DNA from: Candidatus Nucleicultrix amoebiphila FS5
GTDB taxonomy: Bacteria; Pseudomonadota; Alphaproteobacteria; Caedimonadales; Nucleicultricaceae
Direction: 5' to 3'
DNA: 64,000 bases
Assembly: GCF_002117145.1 (NCBI RefSeq)
Contig: NZ_CP008743.1
Location: 992,001-1,056,000, forward strand
Made by a program: the position numbers and the translations under genes. The notes under the pieces were generated by a model. It had not been told where the DNA came from. It did not search any database and saw nothing but the letters and a program-made list of their open reading frames with translations. Positions 25,190 to 32,991 of the stretch are shown one piece after another (within the stretch, counting starts at the first letter, position 1; each line of letters starts with the position of its first letter).

Positions 25190-25528
25190 CGGTATGCTCC
25201 ATTGTTCAAGTTAATCACCCTCATAAGATAATGATGTTCGCAAGTTTTGCCAAGTCTCTACAATAGTTAAAATTTCCTCAACAAGCTCTTAAGTTTTTGA
25301 GAAGAAACCATGGAGAAAGAGTTTTTAAATAGCTAAATTAATCATTTATTAACAAGATTATTTAAAAATGCGTGCATAATTTTATTAAATTTTACCTTTA
25401 TTTTAGACGCTTTCCACTAAACCATTGGAAAAATTTTACGATATTTACCTCTTTTTAATAAAAATAGCATTTAATTAGAAGTAGAACGAAGTCGGTAAAA
25501 AATAAGACCTTTGAAAGAGGGGGTAAAA
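25190..25528. other. intergenic region between the Tyr leader and the type VI genes
   Basis: About 340 very AT-rich bases between divergent units. The left end holds the leader promoter at 25225-25253; the right end holds the ribosome site of the TssB-TssC gene. The centre shows no ORF, hairpin or recognisable site. Confidence 0.5.
25225..25253 (-). promoter_or_regulatory. candidate promoter of the Tyr leader and substrate-binding gene
   Basis: On the minus strand TTGGCA (25253-25248) and TATCTT (25230-25225) are spaced by exactly 17 bases. A start near 25218 would give a leader RNA of about 30 bases before the Tyr-rich ORF. Confidence 0.5.
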
Positions 25529-27421
25529 ATGAGAGAGAGCATTCAACATAAACTGGACCATGTACGTCCACCAAGAGTGCAAATAACCTATGACGTTGAA
25601 ATAGGGGATGCACAAGAAATACTTGAGCTGCCATATGTGCTTGGCATTCTCGCAGATCTATCGGGTGCTTCTGTTGTGCCAAAAGTCCCCCTCAAAGCAC
25701 GCAAATTTGTTATGATTGCTGGTGACACCTTTGATGACACCATGAAATCCATTCAACCTCGTGCAAACTTTCTCGTACCTGATTTACTAGGTGCTGGAGC
25801 AAAAGACTTGGGCATTGATTTGACTTTCCTGTCCATGGACGATTTTGAACCACTCAGCGTGGTGAAGAATATTCCTCTTCTCAAAGCTCTCTATGATGAC
25901 AGGATAAAGTTAAAAGACTTGCTCGGTAAAGTTGAGGTCAATGACGCCTTGATGAACACCCTCGATGCATCCATCTCTGACAAGGGCGCTTCCTTAAAGT
26001 CCGATGATGTTGTTCAAAAAACCGAGATGGTGCAGGAACACTCAACACCTGAGTATTGTAAATCTCTGATTGAGACGTTCATTGCTCAACTCGGTAAAGC
26101 AGAAAATCCTGCAAAAGACTCAATTGGCTTTATCAGTCAGCGCATTCAACAAATTGATGAGTTAATTACAACTCAGCTCAACGTTGTGATTCATTATCCT
26201 GACTTTCAAAAACTTGAAGCTTCATGGCGAGGCCTATGGCATCTTATTACAAATTCAGATGTCAGCTCAAAACTTTTCATTCGCTTAATGAATATTACCA
26301 AGACTGAAATTACGCGAGACCTTGAGACAGCGGTAGAGTTCGACCAAAGCCAACTCTTCAAGAAAATTTATGAAGAGGAATACGGTACTTTTGGTGGTGC
26401 CCCCTATTCAGTGCTTCTTGGAGATTTTGAATTCGGACCCGGCAACGAAGATGTTGAGCTTCTCACAAAAATTTCACAAGTCGCCGCAGCAGCTCATGCA
26501 CCTTTCTTAGCTGCCGCTAATTCAAGTTGCTTTAGCTTAAAAAGCTATACAGAGCTTGGGCACCCAAGAGATCTTTCAATCATCTTTGAAGGAACAGAAA
26601 TGGGCAAATGGCAATCTTTCCGTGAAACAGAAGATTCTCGTTATGTCGCTCTTATGTTGCCTCATGTTCTCATGCGTATGCCTTATGGTGAAAAAGGCAA
26701 ACCCGTTGAAGGACTGAGTTTCGAAGAAGATGTGGATGGGGTTGATAACTCCAAGTTCTGTTGGGGTAATCCTGCATGGTTCTTGGCTCTCAAAATTTTG
26801 GATGCTGTCACCGATTACTCATGGCCTGCAGCAATCCGAGGTGTTGAAGGCGGTGGATTGGTTGAAGAACTTCCTTACTACACCTTCAAAACAACGGATG
26901 GGGATGTTGCTTTAAAGTGTCCAACTGAAATTGCGATTACAGATCGTCGCGAGAAAGAACTCAGCGACCTTGGGTTCATTGCCCTCTGTCACTGTAAGAA
27001 TCGTGATTATGCTGCCTTCTTTGGCTCACAAACAACACAAAAGCCAAAGCTATACGACATGGATAACGCTAATGCGAACGCAGCTTTATCAGCACGCTTA
27101 TCCTACATGCTCTGTGCTTCACGGTTCGCTCATTATATTAAGACTATGATGCGCGATAAGATTGGTAGCTTTATGTCAGCTGTAGAGATTGAGAAATTCC
27201 TACATAACTGGCTCGCGATGTACGTCTTACTCAGTGATGAAGCTCCTCAATCTGTGAAAGCTCAGTTTCCACTTCGAGAAGCGCGCGTAGATGTATTTGA
27301 CATTCCTGGCAAGCCAGGAAGCTACAGGGCAACAATCTTCCTAAGACCACACTTCCAACTCGAAGATTTAACTGCCTCGATTCGGTTGGTTGCAACTTTA
27401 CCAAAGCCAGCAGCAAAATAG
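25529..27421 (+). CDS. tssBC: type VI secretion sheath protein, natural TssB-TssC fusion
   Basis: 630 residues from the ATG at 25529, which has AGAGGGGG five bases upstream; the frame extends to a TTG at 25511 that I reject. Residues ~1-150 are TssB/VipA-like (SIQHKLDHVRPPRVQITYDVE, ILADLSG, FVMIAGDTFDDTM, FLSMDDFEP, VKNIPLL, LLGKVEVND). From ~165 the protein is a full TssC/VipB (FISQRIQQIDELITTQLN, FQKLEASWRGLWHLI, GDFEFGP, FCWGNPAWFLA, RDKIGSFMS). In most systems these are two adjacent genes whose products interlock to form the contractile sheath. Here one frame runs through both with a ~20-residue linker (SDKGASLKSDDVVQ). Followed by hcp- and tssE-like genes. Confidence 0.88.
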   Translation: MRESIQHKLDHVRPPRVQITYDVEIGDAQEILELPYVLGILADLSGASVVPKVPLKARKFVMIAGDTFDDTMKSIQPRANFLVPDLLGAGAKDLGIDLTFLSMDDFEPLSVVKNIPLLKALYDDRIKLKDLLGKVEVNDALMNTLDASISDKGASLKSDDVVQKTEMVQEHSTPEYCKSLIETFIAQLGKAENPAKDSIGFISQRIQQIDELITTQLNVVIHYPDFQKLEASWRGLWHLITNSDVSSKLFIRLMNITKTEITRDLETAVEFDQSQLFKKIYEEEYGTFGGAPYSVLLGDFEFGPGNEDVELLTKISQVAAAAHAPFLAAANSSCFSLKSYTELGHPRDLSIIFEGTEMGKWQSFRETEDSRYVALMLPHVLMRMPYGEKGKPVEGLSFEEDVDGVDNSKFCWGNPAWFLALKILDAVTDYSWPAAIRGVEGGGLVEELPYYTFKTTDGDVALKCPTEIAITDRREKELSDLGFIALCHCKNRDYAAFFGSQTTQKPKLYDMDNANANAALSARLSYMLCASRFAHYIKTMMRDKIGSFMSAVEIEKFLHNWLAMYVLLSDEAPQSVKAQFPLREARVDVFDIPGKPGSYRATIFLRPHFQLEDLTASIRLVATLPKPAAK

Positions 27422-27473
27422 AGAAAGGCTTATGGACTTAAAAAATACAAAATTGAAATTAGTGGAGGAATAA

Positions 27474-28073
27474 ATGCCAGACGTTGTAGACAAGTTACAA
27501 ATACACAGAGACGAAAAACAATTCGCAGATGCACGTTCTAAAGTTGGCAGCAGCGAGGGGTTTGGTAAGGGCATATCAACACCAAACAAAATGGTGAAGA
27601 TTGACGATCTAACAAAGTCGAATGTTGGAGACTCTACACAAACAGCTGACTTAAAGAACTATGTCACGCTTGTAGGGTATGATGACGGCGGTCTTTTCAA
27701 AGAAACCACCCCTAACATTGGTGGACTCTTGCGATCTTCATCCATGGTGACCATTCGCGATCCACACATTCGTATTCGTCGCGACGAGAAATATCCCGAC
27801 TATCGCAAAAAATTGATCAATGGCGATAAAATCAATGAAATTAACATCGTTGAACTTGATAACATCAATGGTGTTTGGAAGATTGTTGTGAAGTACAGTA
27901 TTAAAGATGTGTACTTTTCAAGCGTTGATCTTTCTAGAGACGACAATGATGAAGTTGTGATATTCTATCGTCCAAGAATTATACAAGTAACGCATACGCC
28001 CTATGATAAAGACGGTAAAGCAAAGGGGAACACGTCAACAACCTTCAATGCTGAAACAGGGCAGTTACAATAA
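27474..28073 (+). CDS. hcp: Hcp-like type VI secretion tube protein
   Basis: 199 residues. The C-terminal half fits the Hcp tube fold: IVELDNINGVWKIVVKYSIKDVYFSSVD, then VVIFYRPRIIQVTHTPYDKDGKAKG and a tail with FNAETG, like the conserved 'SYxKIxWTYxPqDxdGkxgg' end of Hcp. The first ~60 residues are longer and more polar than in typical Hcp (about 160-170 residues) and could carry an attached function. A strong AGTGGAGG ribosome site precedes the ATG. Its place between sheath and baseplate genes supports the call. Hcp stacks as hexamers inside the TssBC sheath. Moderate certainty because the N-terminus is divergent. Confidence 0.68.
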   Translation: MPDVVDKLQIHRDEKQFADARSKVGSSEGFGKGISTPNKMVKIDDLTKSNVGDSTQTADLKNYVTLVGYDDGGLFKETTPNIGGLLRSSSMVTIRDPHIRIRRDEKYPDYRKKLINGDKINEINIVELDNINGVWKIVVKYSIKDVYFSSVDLSRDDNDEVVIFYRPRIIQVTHTPYDKDGKAKGNTSTTFNAETGQLQ

Positions 28074-28081
28074 AGGACTAG

Positions 28082-28600
28082 ATGCCAAAGAGACCTTTAA
28101 AACAAAAAACCTTAAAGATCAAAGGGGCTTATCCGCCCCTTTTTGATCGTTTAACGGATAATGATCCCACGACCTTAAGTGAAAACATCCATGATGTTCT
28201 TCTCGATTTTGAAGGACTCAAGGCATCCCTTGAAGATGAACTAACAATGATTCTCAACACAAGACATTCTTCAAAAGATAAAGCCAAAGAAGCCACCTAT
28301 GATTCTTTATCTGATTATGTTCTGCCTCAATTTTATGGGTTAAGTGATTTTTCTTGGTTTGAGGTGTCCAGTCTTGCAGGTCGTCAAAACATGGCTGAAG
28401 AAATTGCTCAAACCATCGAACATTTTGAGCCCAGATTTAAGAACGTTTCGGTCAAAATCATCGATATCAATCCCCATACGCTTGCTCTTGAGGCCCGATT
28501 AGACGGCGATATAACCTTAGGATCTTTTTCAAAAAAGGTCAGCTTCCCCATCCTCCTTGAGAATCTCATTGTTAAAGATGAGGAAAAAGCTGCTTCTTAG
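28082..28600 (+). CDS. tssE: TssE-like type VI secretion baseplate protein (gp25 family)
   Basis: 172 residues. LFDRLTD near the N-terminus, LKASLEDELTMILNTRHSS, SLSDYVLPQFYGLSDFSW and IAQTIEHFEPRFKNVSVKI, followed by a beta-rich C-terminus, are the ordered landmarks of the gp25-like wedge protein. It connects baseplate to sheath start. It begins 8 bases after the hcp stop. The other core components (TssA, F, G, J, K, L, M, ClpV, VgrG) are not in the window, so the cluster is split. Confidence 0.78.
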   Translation: MPKRPLKQKTLKIKGAYPPLFDRLTDNDPTTLSENIHDVLLDFEGLKASLEDELTMILNTRHSSKDKAKEATYDSLSDYVLPQFYGLSDFSWFEVSSLAGRQNMAEEIAQTIEHFEPRFKNVSVKIIDINPHTLALEARLDGDITLGSFSKKVSFPILLENLIVKDEEKAAS

Positions 28601-28627
28601 ATTTCTTTGGCAGAAGGAAACGCTGCA

Positions 28628-29569
28628 TTATTTTTGAGAGCGCTGCTTAGAATACTGATAAATGGTATATAAACGTCGCGCTAATGTATCGAGAAATGCC
28701 AAGGTAGTCGCATCCATATGTAAATCATCTGAAACGGTTTCAGCAGTCACATGATGTAATTTCATTTCCTTCAAAACTTTGATCACCGTTTCATTCTGAT
28801 AGGGGCCATAGGGGGCGCTCGATACAAACAACACATCTTTTATTTTTGGATATTTTTTAAAGAAATCAATGATCGTATCTTCTGTATTGGCGCGACGCAT
28901 AAAATTACCAGTCACGGGATCATGCTTTGGGTGTGTCGTAAGAATTTTAAGCTTACTTCTTAAAGTATCGTCTACAATAATTTGATCCCAAACAACTTTG
29001 GCTGCTTGATTTTCATACAGATCAACTTTTTGAGGAGCCACCCAACCTGAACGATTTGGAATATAGGGCTTCACTTCATTAAGAACATGGGCAAGGGTTT
29101 CTTTCTCACTTAGCTTTCGATGCCCCCCAATATAAACAATGTGTTCGGCTCGAACGCCATCTTCCCAAAGTTTTTGCACATAGTTCATACGTTCACGACT
29201 ATTCCAAGGTCCTCCCCCAAAAATAACAATCGCTTGATACTGTGATTTTGAGGGCGTCACCGCATTGATCAACCCAAGATTATCAAAGTATTTCATAAGT
29301 TTATTGTGACGAGGATCCTTTGGGTGGTCCTTAATATCCATATGGTCTTTATTTCTGGGCCTCAGAAAATGGGTTTGCGCCCAGTCATTCCAAGCTTTGA
29401 GGTTGCGTGCATCGCGCGGCAACCCTTCTTTACCGTACAAAAATTCAGCCAACGATTGAAAATCTGGTACTATTTTACCTTCGAGAACTAAGGGGGGATA
29501 GGCAACACACGAATTAAACACTGTACAACCCAGAAATAAAAATAAGGCTCCTAATATACTTTTTAACAT
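28628..29569 (-). CDS. exported protein with possible DUF218-like domain
   Basis: 313 residues. The N-terminus is a signal peptide (hydrophobic 5-20; NSCVA could serve as a lipobox). The central part (AIVIFGGGPWNSRERMNYVQKLW, AEHIVYIGGHRKLSEKET) resembles the strand-loop pattern of the SanA/YdcF (DUF218) family, in which a nucleotide-like ligand binds after a first Gly-rich loop; this is a weak similarity seen by eye. The later section (VLFVSSAPYGPYQNETVIKVLKEM) fits a Rossmann-like continuation. Function unknown. It converges with the type VI genes with 27 bases between stops. Confidence 0.5.
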   Translation of the reverse strand: MLKSILGALFLFLGCTVFNSCVAYPPLVLEGKIVPDFQSLAEFLYGKEGLPRDARNLKAWNDWAQTHFLRPRNKDHMDIKDHPKDPRHNKLMKYFDNLGLINAVTPSKSQYQAIVIFGGGPWNSRERMNYVQKLWEDGVRAEHIVYIGGHRKLSEKETLAHVLNEVKPYIPNRSGWVAPQKVDLYENQAAKVVWDQIIVDDTLRSKLKILTTHPKHDPVTGNFMRRANTEDTIIDFFKKYPKIKDVLFVSSAPYGPYQNETVIKVLKEMKLHHVTAETVSDDLHMDATTLAFLDTLARRLYTIYQYSKQRSQK

Positions 29570-29655
29570 ATATGCAAAGACTCCATCACATTGTTTTGCA
29601 CCAATTCTCTTTTATACTATGTCATAAAACAGAGTAGCGTGGGACATAGTTGACA

Positions 29656-29676
29656 CGTGCTCGCACGCGCGTGCGA
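29656..29676. repeat. GC-rich overlapping palindromes upstream of tRNA-Leu
   Basis: TCGCACGCGCGTGCGA (29661-29676) is a perfect 16-base palindrome, overlapped on the left by CGTGC-TC-GCACG (29656-29667). The block is conspicuously GC-rich in AT-rich DNA and lies in a 228-base gap before the tRNA. It could be a protein-binding site or an intergenic repeat remnant. Confidence 0.55.
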
Positions 29677-29797
29677 TATCTAACGCACTCATTGGTTAAA
29701 AGCGAATTAGCTATTACTTTATTTTTTGTTTTGTAAATCTTTATCAAATGTTGGGGTTGACGTTCAAGGCTATATGTTTATTATGCGTGCCTATATT

Positions 29798-29884
29798 GCC
29801 CCTGTGGTGGAATTGGTAGACGCGGCAGACTCAAAATCTGCTATCCGCGAGGATGTGGGAGTTCGAGTCTCCCCGGGGGCACCA
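29798..29884 (+). tRNA. tRNA-Leu (anticodon CAA)
   Basis: Class II tRNA, 87 bases including an encoded CCA. Acceptor stem GCCCCTG / CGGGGGC pairs with one G-U; D loop has TGGTAGACG; the anticodon stem GCAGA / TCTGC closes loop CTCAAAA, giving anticodon CAA (reads UUG). A variable arm and the GTTCGAGTC T-loop segment follow. tRNA-Leu genes are common integration sites and a conjugative element lies downstream on this side. Confidence 0.95.
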
Positions 29885-30101
29885 TTAAAAACAAAGGGGC
29901 TTCATGTCTCCTTAATAGTTTTTATTCAATTCTTAAAAAATGATTGTCACCAAATTGTCACCATTTAAGCTAATCCTCCCATAGGCTACTAATCCCTCCC
30001 AATAAGCAATTTTAACTTCTCATTGTAATTACAAGAAAACTTGATTATCCATAGCACATAGGAAGGTCTTCAAATCATTAAGAACCAATTTTTGGGAGAA
30101 T

Positions 30102-31043
30102 ATGGGTTTTACAATGCAAAAGATTTCAACGCCACTGCTTTTCTTGATGAGCTTTCTCATTGCTAGTAGCGGTTGGATTCTTGTGCCAGAGCAAGTCAAA
30201 CAACTCCCTGAGATTCTCGCTATTTCAGTCAGGTTTAGTATAGGGGCGCTCTTTTTAATGGCTTGGGATTATTTTACAAACCAAGACATCACTCCAAAGC
30301 TCAATTATAAATTGCATTTAATGCTCTTTACGAATGGCCTCCTTTCCTTCTTTCTCAACTACTATCTTAATTATAAAGCAGCCCTTTATATCCCCAGTGG
30401 GCTGATTGTTGTGATCCTATCGTTGATAGTGATTCCAACGATGATCTTAGAAAGGTTTTTTTACAAAAAGCCTATTACGGCCCCGACGCTCTCTGGGTGC
30501 GTGCTGGGACTTTTAGGAATTAGTTTGTTGTTTTTTAAAGATATTTTAGCGCTACAATTCCTGTCGCTTGAAGCTTTGTATGGCATTGTTTTGGCTTTTT
30601 TAAGCACTCTCTTATCATCTCTCGGGTATCTCCTTTCCAAACGATTGGGGGGAGAAATGGGGTTAAGTTCCCTAAAACTCTGCAAGTACTCAATGATCTA
30701 TGCCGGAGGATTTGGCTCTCTCCTATGTCTCCTCAATCAAGATTACATCACATATAGCGCTACACTCTTGCAGAACACCTTACCTATGTTGTACCTCGGT
30801 GTTCTAGTGTCAGCCGTCATATTTGTATTCATTATGGAACTGATCAAACGCGTAGGACCTACGAACACCTCTTACCTGTGGACCTTCACGCCCATTGGAG
30901 CCATTTTTCTGTCTTATCTGTTTGAAGACTTTAAAATCACCCTTTCTTCTTTCCTCGGCATTACGTGTATCTTAGTGGGGGGCGTCCTCTTTAAAATTCC
31001 TCAAACAAATCCACTAAAATTAAACAAAGGACGATTCGCATGA
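30102..31043 (+). CDS. EamA-type drug/metabolite exporter
   Basis: 313 residues with about ten hydrophobic helices in two repeats, as in the DMT/EamA family (SSGWILVPEQVKQLPEILAISVRFSIGALFLMAW in the first half; GPTNTSYLWTFTPIGAIFLSYLFEDFKI in the second, the typical 'P.ga...g...l.E'). Family members export amino acids or metabolites across the inner membrane. A GGGAG ribosome site lies four bases before this ATG. The stop overlaps the start of the dioxygenase gene by four bases, so the two are translationally coupled and probably share a pathway. Confidence 0.82.
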   Translation: MGFTMQKISTPLLFLMSFLIASSGWILVPEQVKQLPEILAISVRFSIGALFLMAWDYFTNQDITPKLNYKLHLMLFTNGLLSFFLNYYLNYKAALYIPSGLIVVILSLIVIPTMILERFFYKKPITAPTLSGCVLGLLGISLLFFKDILALQFLSLEALYGIVLAFLSTLLSSLGYLLSKRLGGEMGLSSLKLCKYSMIYAGGFGSLLCLLNQDYITYSATLLQNTLPMLYLGVLVSAVIFVFIMELIKRVGPTNTSYLWTFTPIGAIFLSYLFEDFKITLSSFLGITCILVGGVLFKIPQTNPLKLNKGRFA

Positions 31044-31624
31044 ATCAAGAAACTTTGAACCATGCTCATCATCTTCAAGAGCACGGGTATGTGTGTATAG
31101 AATCCAATCATACTCCTTTGAGTATAAACGAATGGCAAAAACTTATTGATCTTACTGATTATTCTGCTCTGTGCTATAAAGCTGTTGTGACCGGAGATTC
31201 AGGTGATCAGCATACCCTAAAAGGAGAAGCTATTTTGAGAGAAGGAGAAGCTGAGGCCACTCACCCGAAAATTCTTTCATTAGCGTTCTCACATAAAATA
31301 CAAGATTTTTTGAAGCAAATTACAAACCTCAACTCTCCTGCAATTTCTCGTTGTCAGGTTCATCTCATGGAACAAGGAAGTGTTATTGGATGGCATGTAG
31401 ATAGCGACTACAGCAAAGATTACAAATATGCTGTCATCCTATGTCTTTCTGATGATTATACGGGAGGTGAGTTCGCCTTAAAATCAAAAGAGGTGTTGAA
31501 AACAATAAAACCCAAAAAGATGTCTTTTTTAATTACAGATTGCTATTTACCACATGCTGTCAATCAAGTGATCTCTGGGAAAAGAACAACCCTCGTTTAT
31601 TTTTTGAAAGCTGCAGAACTCTAA
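31040..31624 (+). CDS. 2-oxoglutarate/Fe(II)-dependent dioxygenase
   Basis: 194 residues with a double-stranded beta-helix fold. The iron triad is visible as His119-x-Asp121 (GWHVDSD) and His172 (LPHAVNQV), and Arg182 (GKRTTLVYF) is placed to bind 2-oxoglutarate. The family (prolyl-4-hydroxylase-like) hydroxylates amino-acid or peptide substrates. Coupling to an EamA exporter suggests a modified small molecule that is secreted; this is inference. It converges with the LysR gene, overlapping at the stops by four bases. Confidence 0.78.
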   Translation: MNQETLNHAHHLQEHGYVCIESNHTPLSINEWQKLIDLTDYSALCYKAVVTGDSGDQHTLKGEAILREGEAEATHPKILSLAFSHKIQDFLKQITNLNSPAISRCQVHLMEQGSVIGWHVDSDYSKDYKYAVILCLSDDYTGGEFALKSKEVLKTIKPKKMSFLITDCYLPHAVNQVISGKRTTLVYFLKAAEL

Positions 31625-32523
31625 GCAGCTTTTTTTTGGTTCATTCGACTATGTAAGAATGCAAAAATTTCTTCCAAATCCTCTTTATGCTCATGCTCTG
31701 CTGGATAAGCATAATAGAGCTCTATGGGAGGGCCTTCGTGCTGAGGAAAGAGCTTAATAAATTCTTTGTTCTTCTCAAAATATGGGGCACCTTCAATAGA
31801 CAAGGGACCAATGGCTACCCCGCTTTGAATAGCTCTTACTGTTCCTAAGCCTGAATCTATTACAATAAAGGGAACTGAAGGGGTATCTGATAGATATAAA
31901 TGCCAGTTTAAATCTCTATAACTGTTTGCAAAAGATTCTTTATATCCAACAAGCTTGTGATTCTTTAAATCCTCTATTGTCTTAGGTTTTCCATGTTTTG
32001 AAAAATACTTTTCCGTTCCATATAAAAACGTTTGGTATCGAATCAATGTCTTGTAAATGATATTTGTAGACCTATTATCAACGAAAGGCTGTATAGCTAC
32101 GTCTGCTTCTCTTAAATTTAAATCAACCATTTTTTCAGTGGAACTCAAATCTAAACGCAACTTTGGATTCTTATCTAAATAATCAGATATGTCATTAAAA
32201 AATGAGGTCGCAAGAAGTGATGACGTCACAAAAAAAGATATTTTTTTTGTATAACCTTGTTCAATCTCGTTTAGCTCTCGTAGACCACTTTCATATTCTT
32301 GAAGGATTTTCTCAGTCTTTTTTAAAAACAGTTTTCCCGCCGGCGTAAGCTTTACATTCGTTGTATCTCTATCTAAAAGCCTCACTCCTATTAAAGATTC
32401 AAGCGCATTAATATGTCTGCTCACTCCTGATCGAGAAAGATCCAAATGCTCAGCTGCTTTAGCAAAGGACTGTAAAGAGCCCACTAAATAAAAAGATCTT
32501 AGTTTATCGATATCAATAGACAT
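31621..32523 (-). CDS. LysR-family transcriptional regulator
   Basis: 300 residues. N-terminal winged helix (IDKLRSFYLVGSLQSFAKAAEHLDLSRSGVSRHINALE) and a C-terminal effector-binding domain with family features (LREADVAIQPFVDN, LVGYKESFA, GVAIGPLSIEG). It faces the exporter/dioxygenase pair and may control it, although LysR regulators usually diverge from their targets. Effector unknown. Confidence 0.85.
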   Translation of the reverse strand: MSIDIDKLRSFYLVGSLQSFAKAAEHLDLSRSGVSRHINALESLIGVRLLDRDTTNVKLTPAGKLFLKKTEKILQEYESGLRELNEIEQGYTKKISFFVTSSLLATSFFNDISDYLDKNPKLRLDLSSTEKMVDLNLREADVAIQPFVDNRSTNIIYKTLIRYQTFLYGTEKYFSKHGKPKTIEDLKNHKLVGYKESFANSYRDLNWHLYLSDTPSVPFIVIDSGLGTVRAIQSGVAIGPLSIEGAPYFEKNKEFIKLFPQHEGPPIELYYAYPAEHEHKEDLEEIFAFLHSRMNQKKAA

Positions 32524-32749
32524 TTTTCTATTTTATCCATTTTTGTTAGTGATGAATTGTAAACAGCTGTTGACATTTTCAAAATACCCCAATAAGCTCA
32601 TAAAAAACATGATAAAAAACGCTACAGGGATAAAATGCAGCTCAAAAACTTTAATTCTTACAACTCTCTTACAAACTGCCATTTCGTATATATCGCTGCA
32701 ATTCACGTTCTCAGCTCAAGTTCATTAATTGATAAAAAGGAGACGACAA

Positions 32750-32821
32750 ATGACTCATTTTAAAATCCCCTTGATCCCTTTGGGGCTCAGTTTATACCAA
32801 GAACACATTAAAAGAAGATAA
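32750..32821 (+). CDS. possible 23-residue peptide
   Basis: ATG at 32750 with an AAAAGGAG ribosome site at ideal 7-base spacing, encoding MTHFKIPLIPLGLSLYQEHI plus a basic end (KRR). The first half is hydrophobic with prolines. It ends just before the hairpin at 32826. It may be a small membrane-active peptide, a leader, or a chance ORF. Confidence 0.35.
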   Translation: MTHFKIPLIPLGLSLYQEHIKRR

Positions 32822-32825
32822 TATT

Positions 32826-32871
32826 AATAAAAAAGCCTCATTCCAACCGCGAAGTATGAAAATGAGGCTTT
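32826..32871 (-). terminator. hairpin terminator reading on the minus strand
   Basis: AAAGCCTCATT (32832-32842) pairs perfectly with AATGAGGCTTT (32861-32871). On the minus strand the stem is followed by TTTTTTATT, on the plus strand by no T-run. It therefore terminates minus-strand RNA, yet no protein gene on that strand lies upstream; see the inverted repeat at 32883-32991. Confidence 0.6.
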
Positions 32872-32882
32872 GTCTAGTGTTA

Positions 32883-32991
32883 GTAGACTATGAAAGTATA
32901 TCAAAAAAAATACCAGTTTGCCAGTTTTCTGTTTGATTCGTCTCTTTTCGAATCGAAGGAATACTATTTTCTATATGTATCCATAGTCTAC
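32883..32991. repeat. long inverted repeat enclosing a second hairpin
   Basis: GTAGACTATG (32883-32892) and its exact complement CATAGTCTAC (32982-32991), with partial extension inward (AGTATAT / ATATGTA). A nested GATTCG / CGAATC hairpin lies at 32935-32954. Candidate non-coding RNA on the minus strand ending at the 32826 terminator, or an attachment/recombination site of the element. Confidence 0.5.

Noticed and set aside
29940-29970. TTGTCACC direct repeat just after tRNA-Leu as an att site
   Set aside because: Only two 8-base copies nine bases apart and no second distant copy seen; not enough for an attachment site.
32543-32728. AT-rich 50-60-codon ORF after the LysR gene
   Set aside because: No ribosome site, starts at TTG or a weak ATG overlapping a promoter-like TTGACA; looks random.
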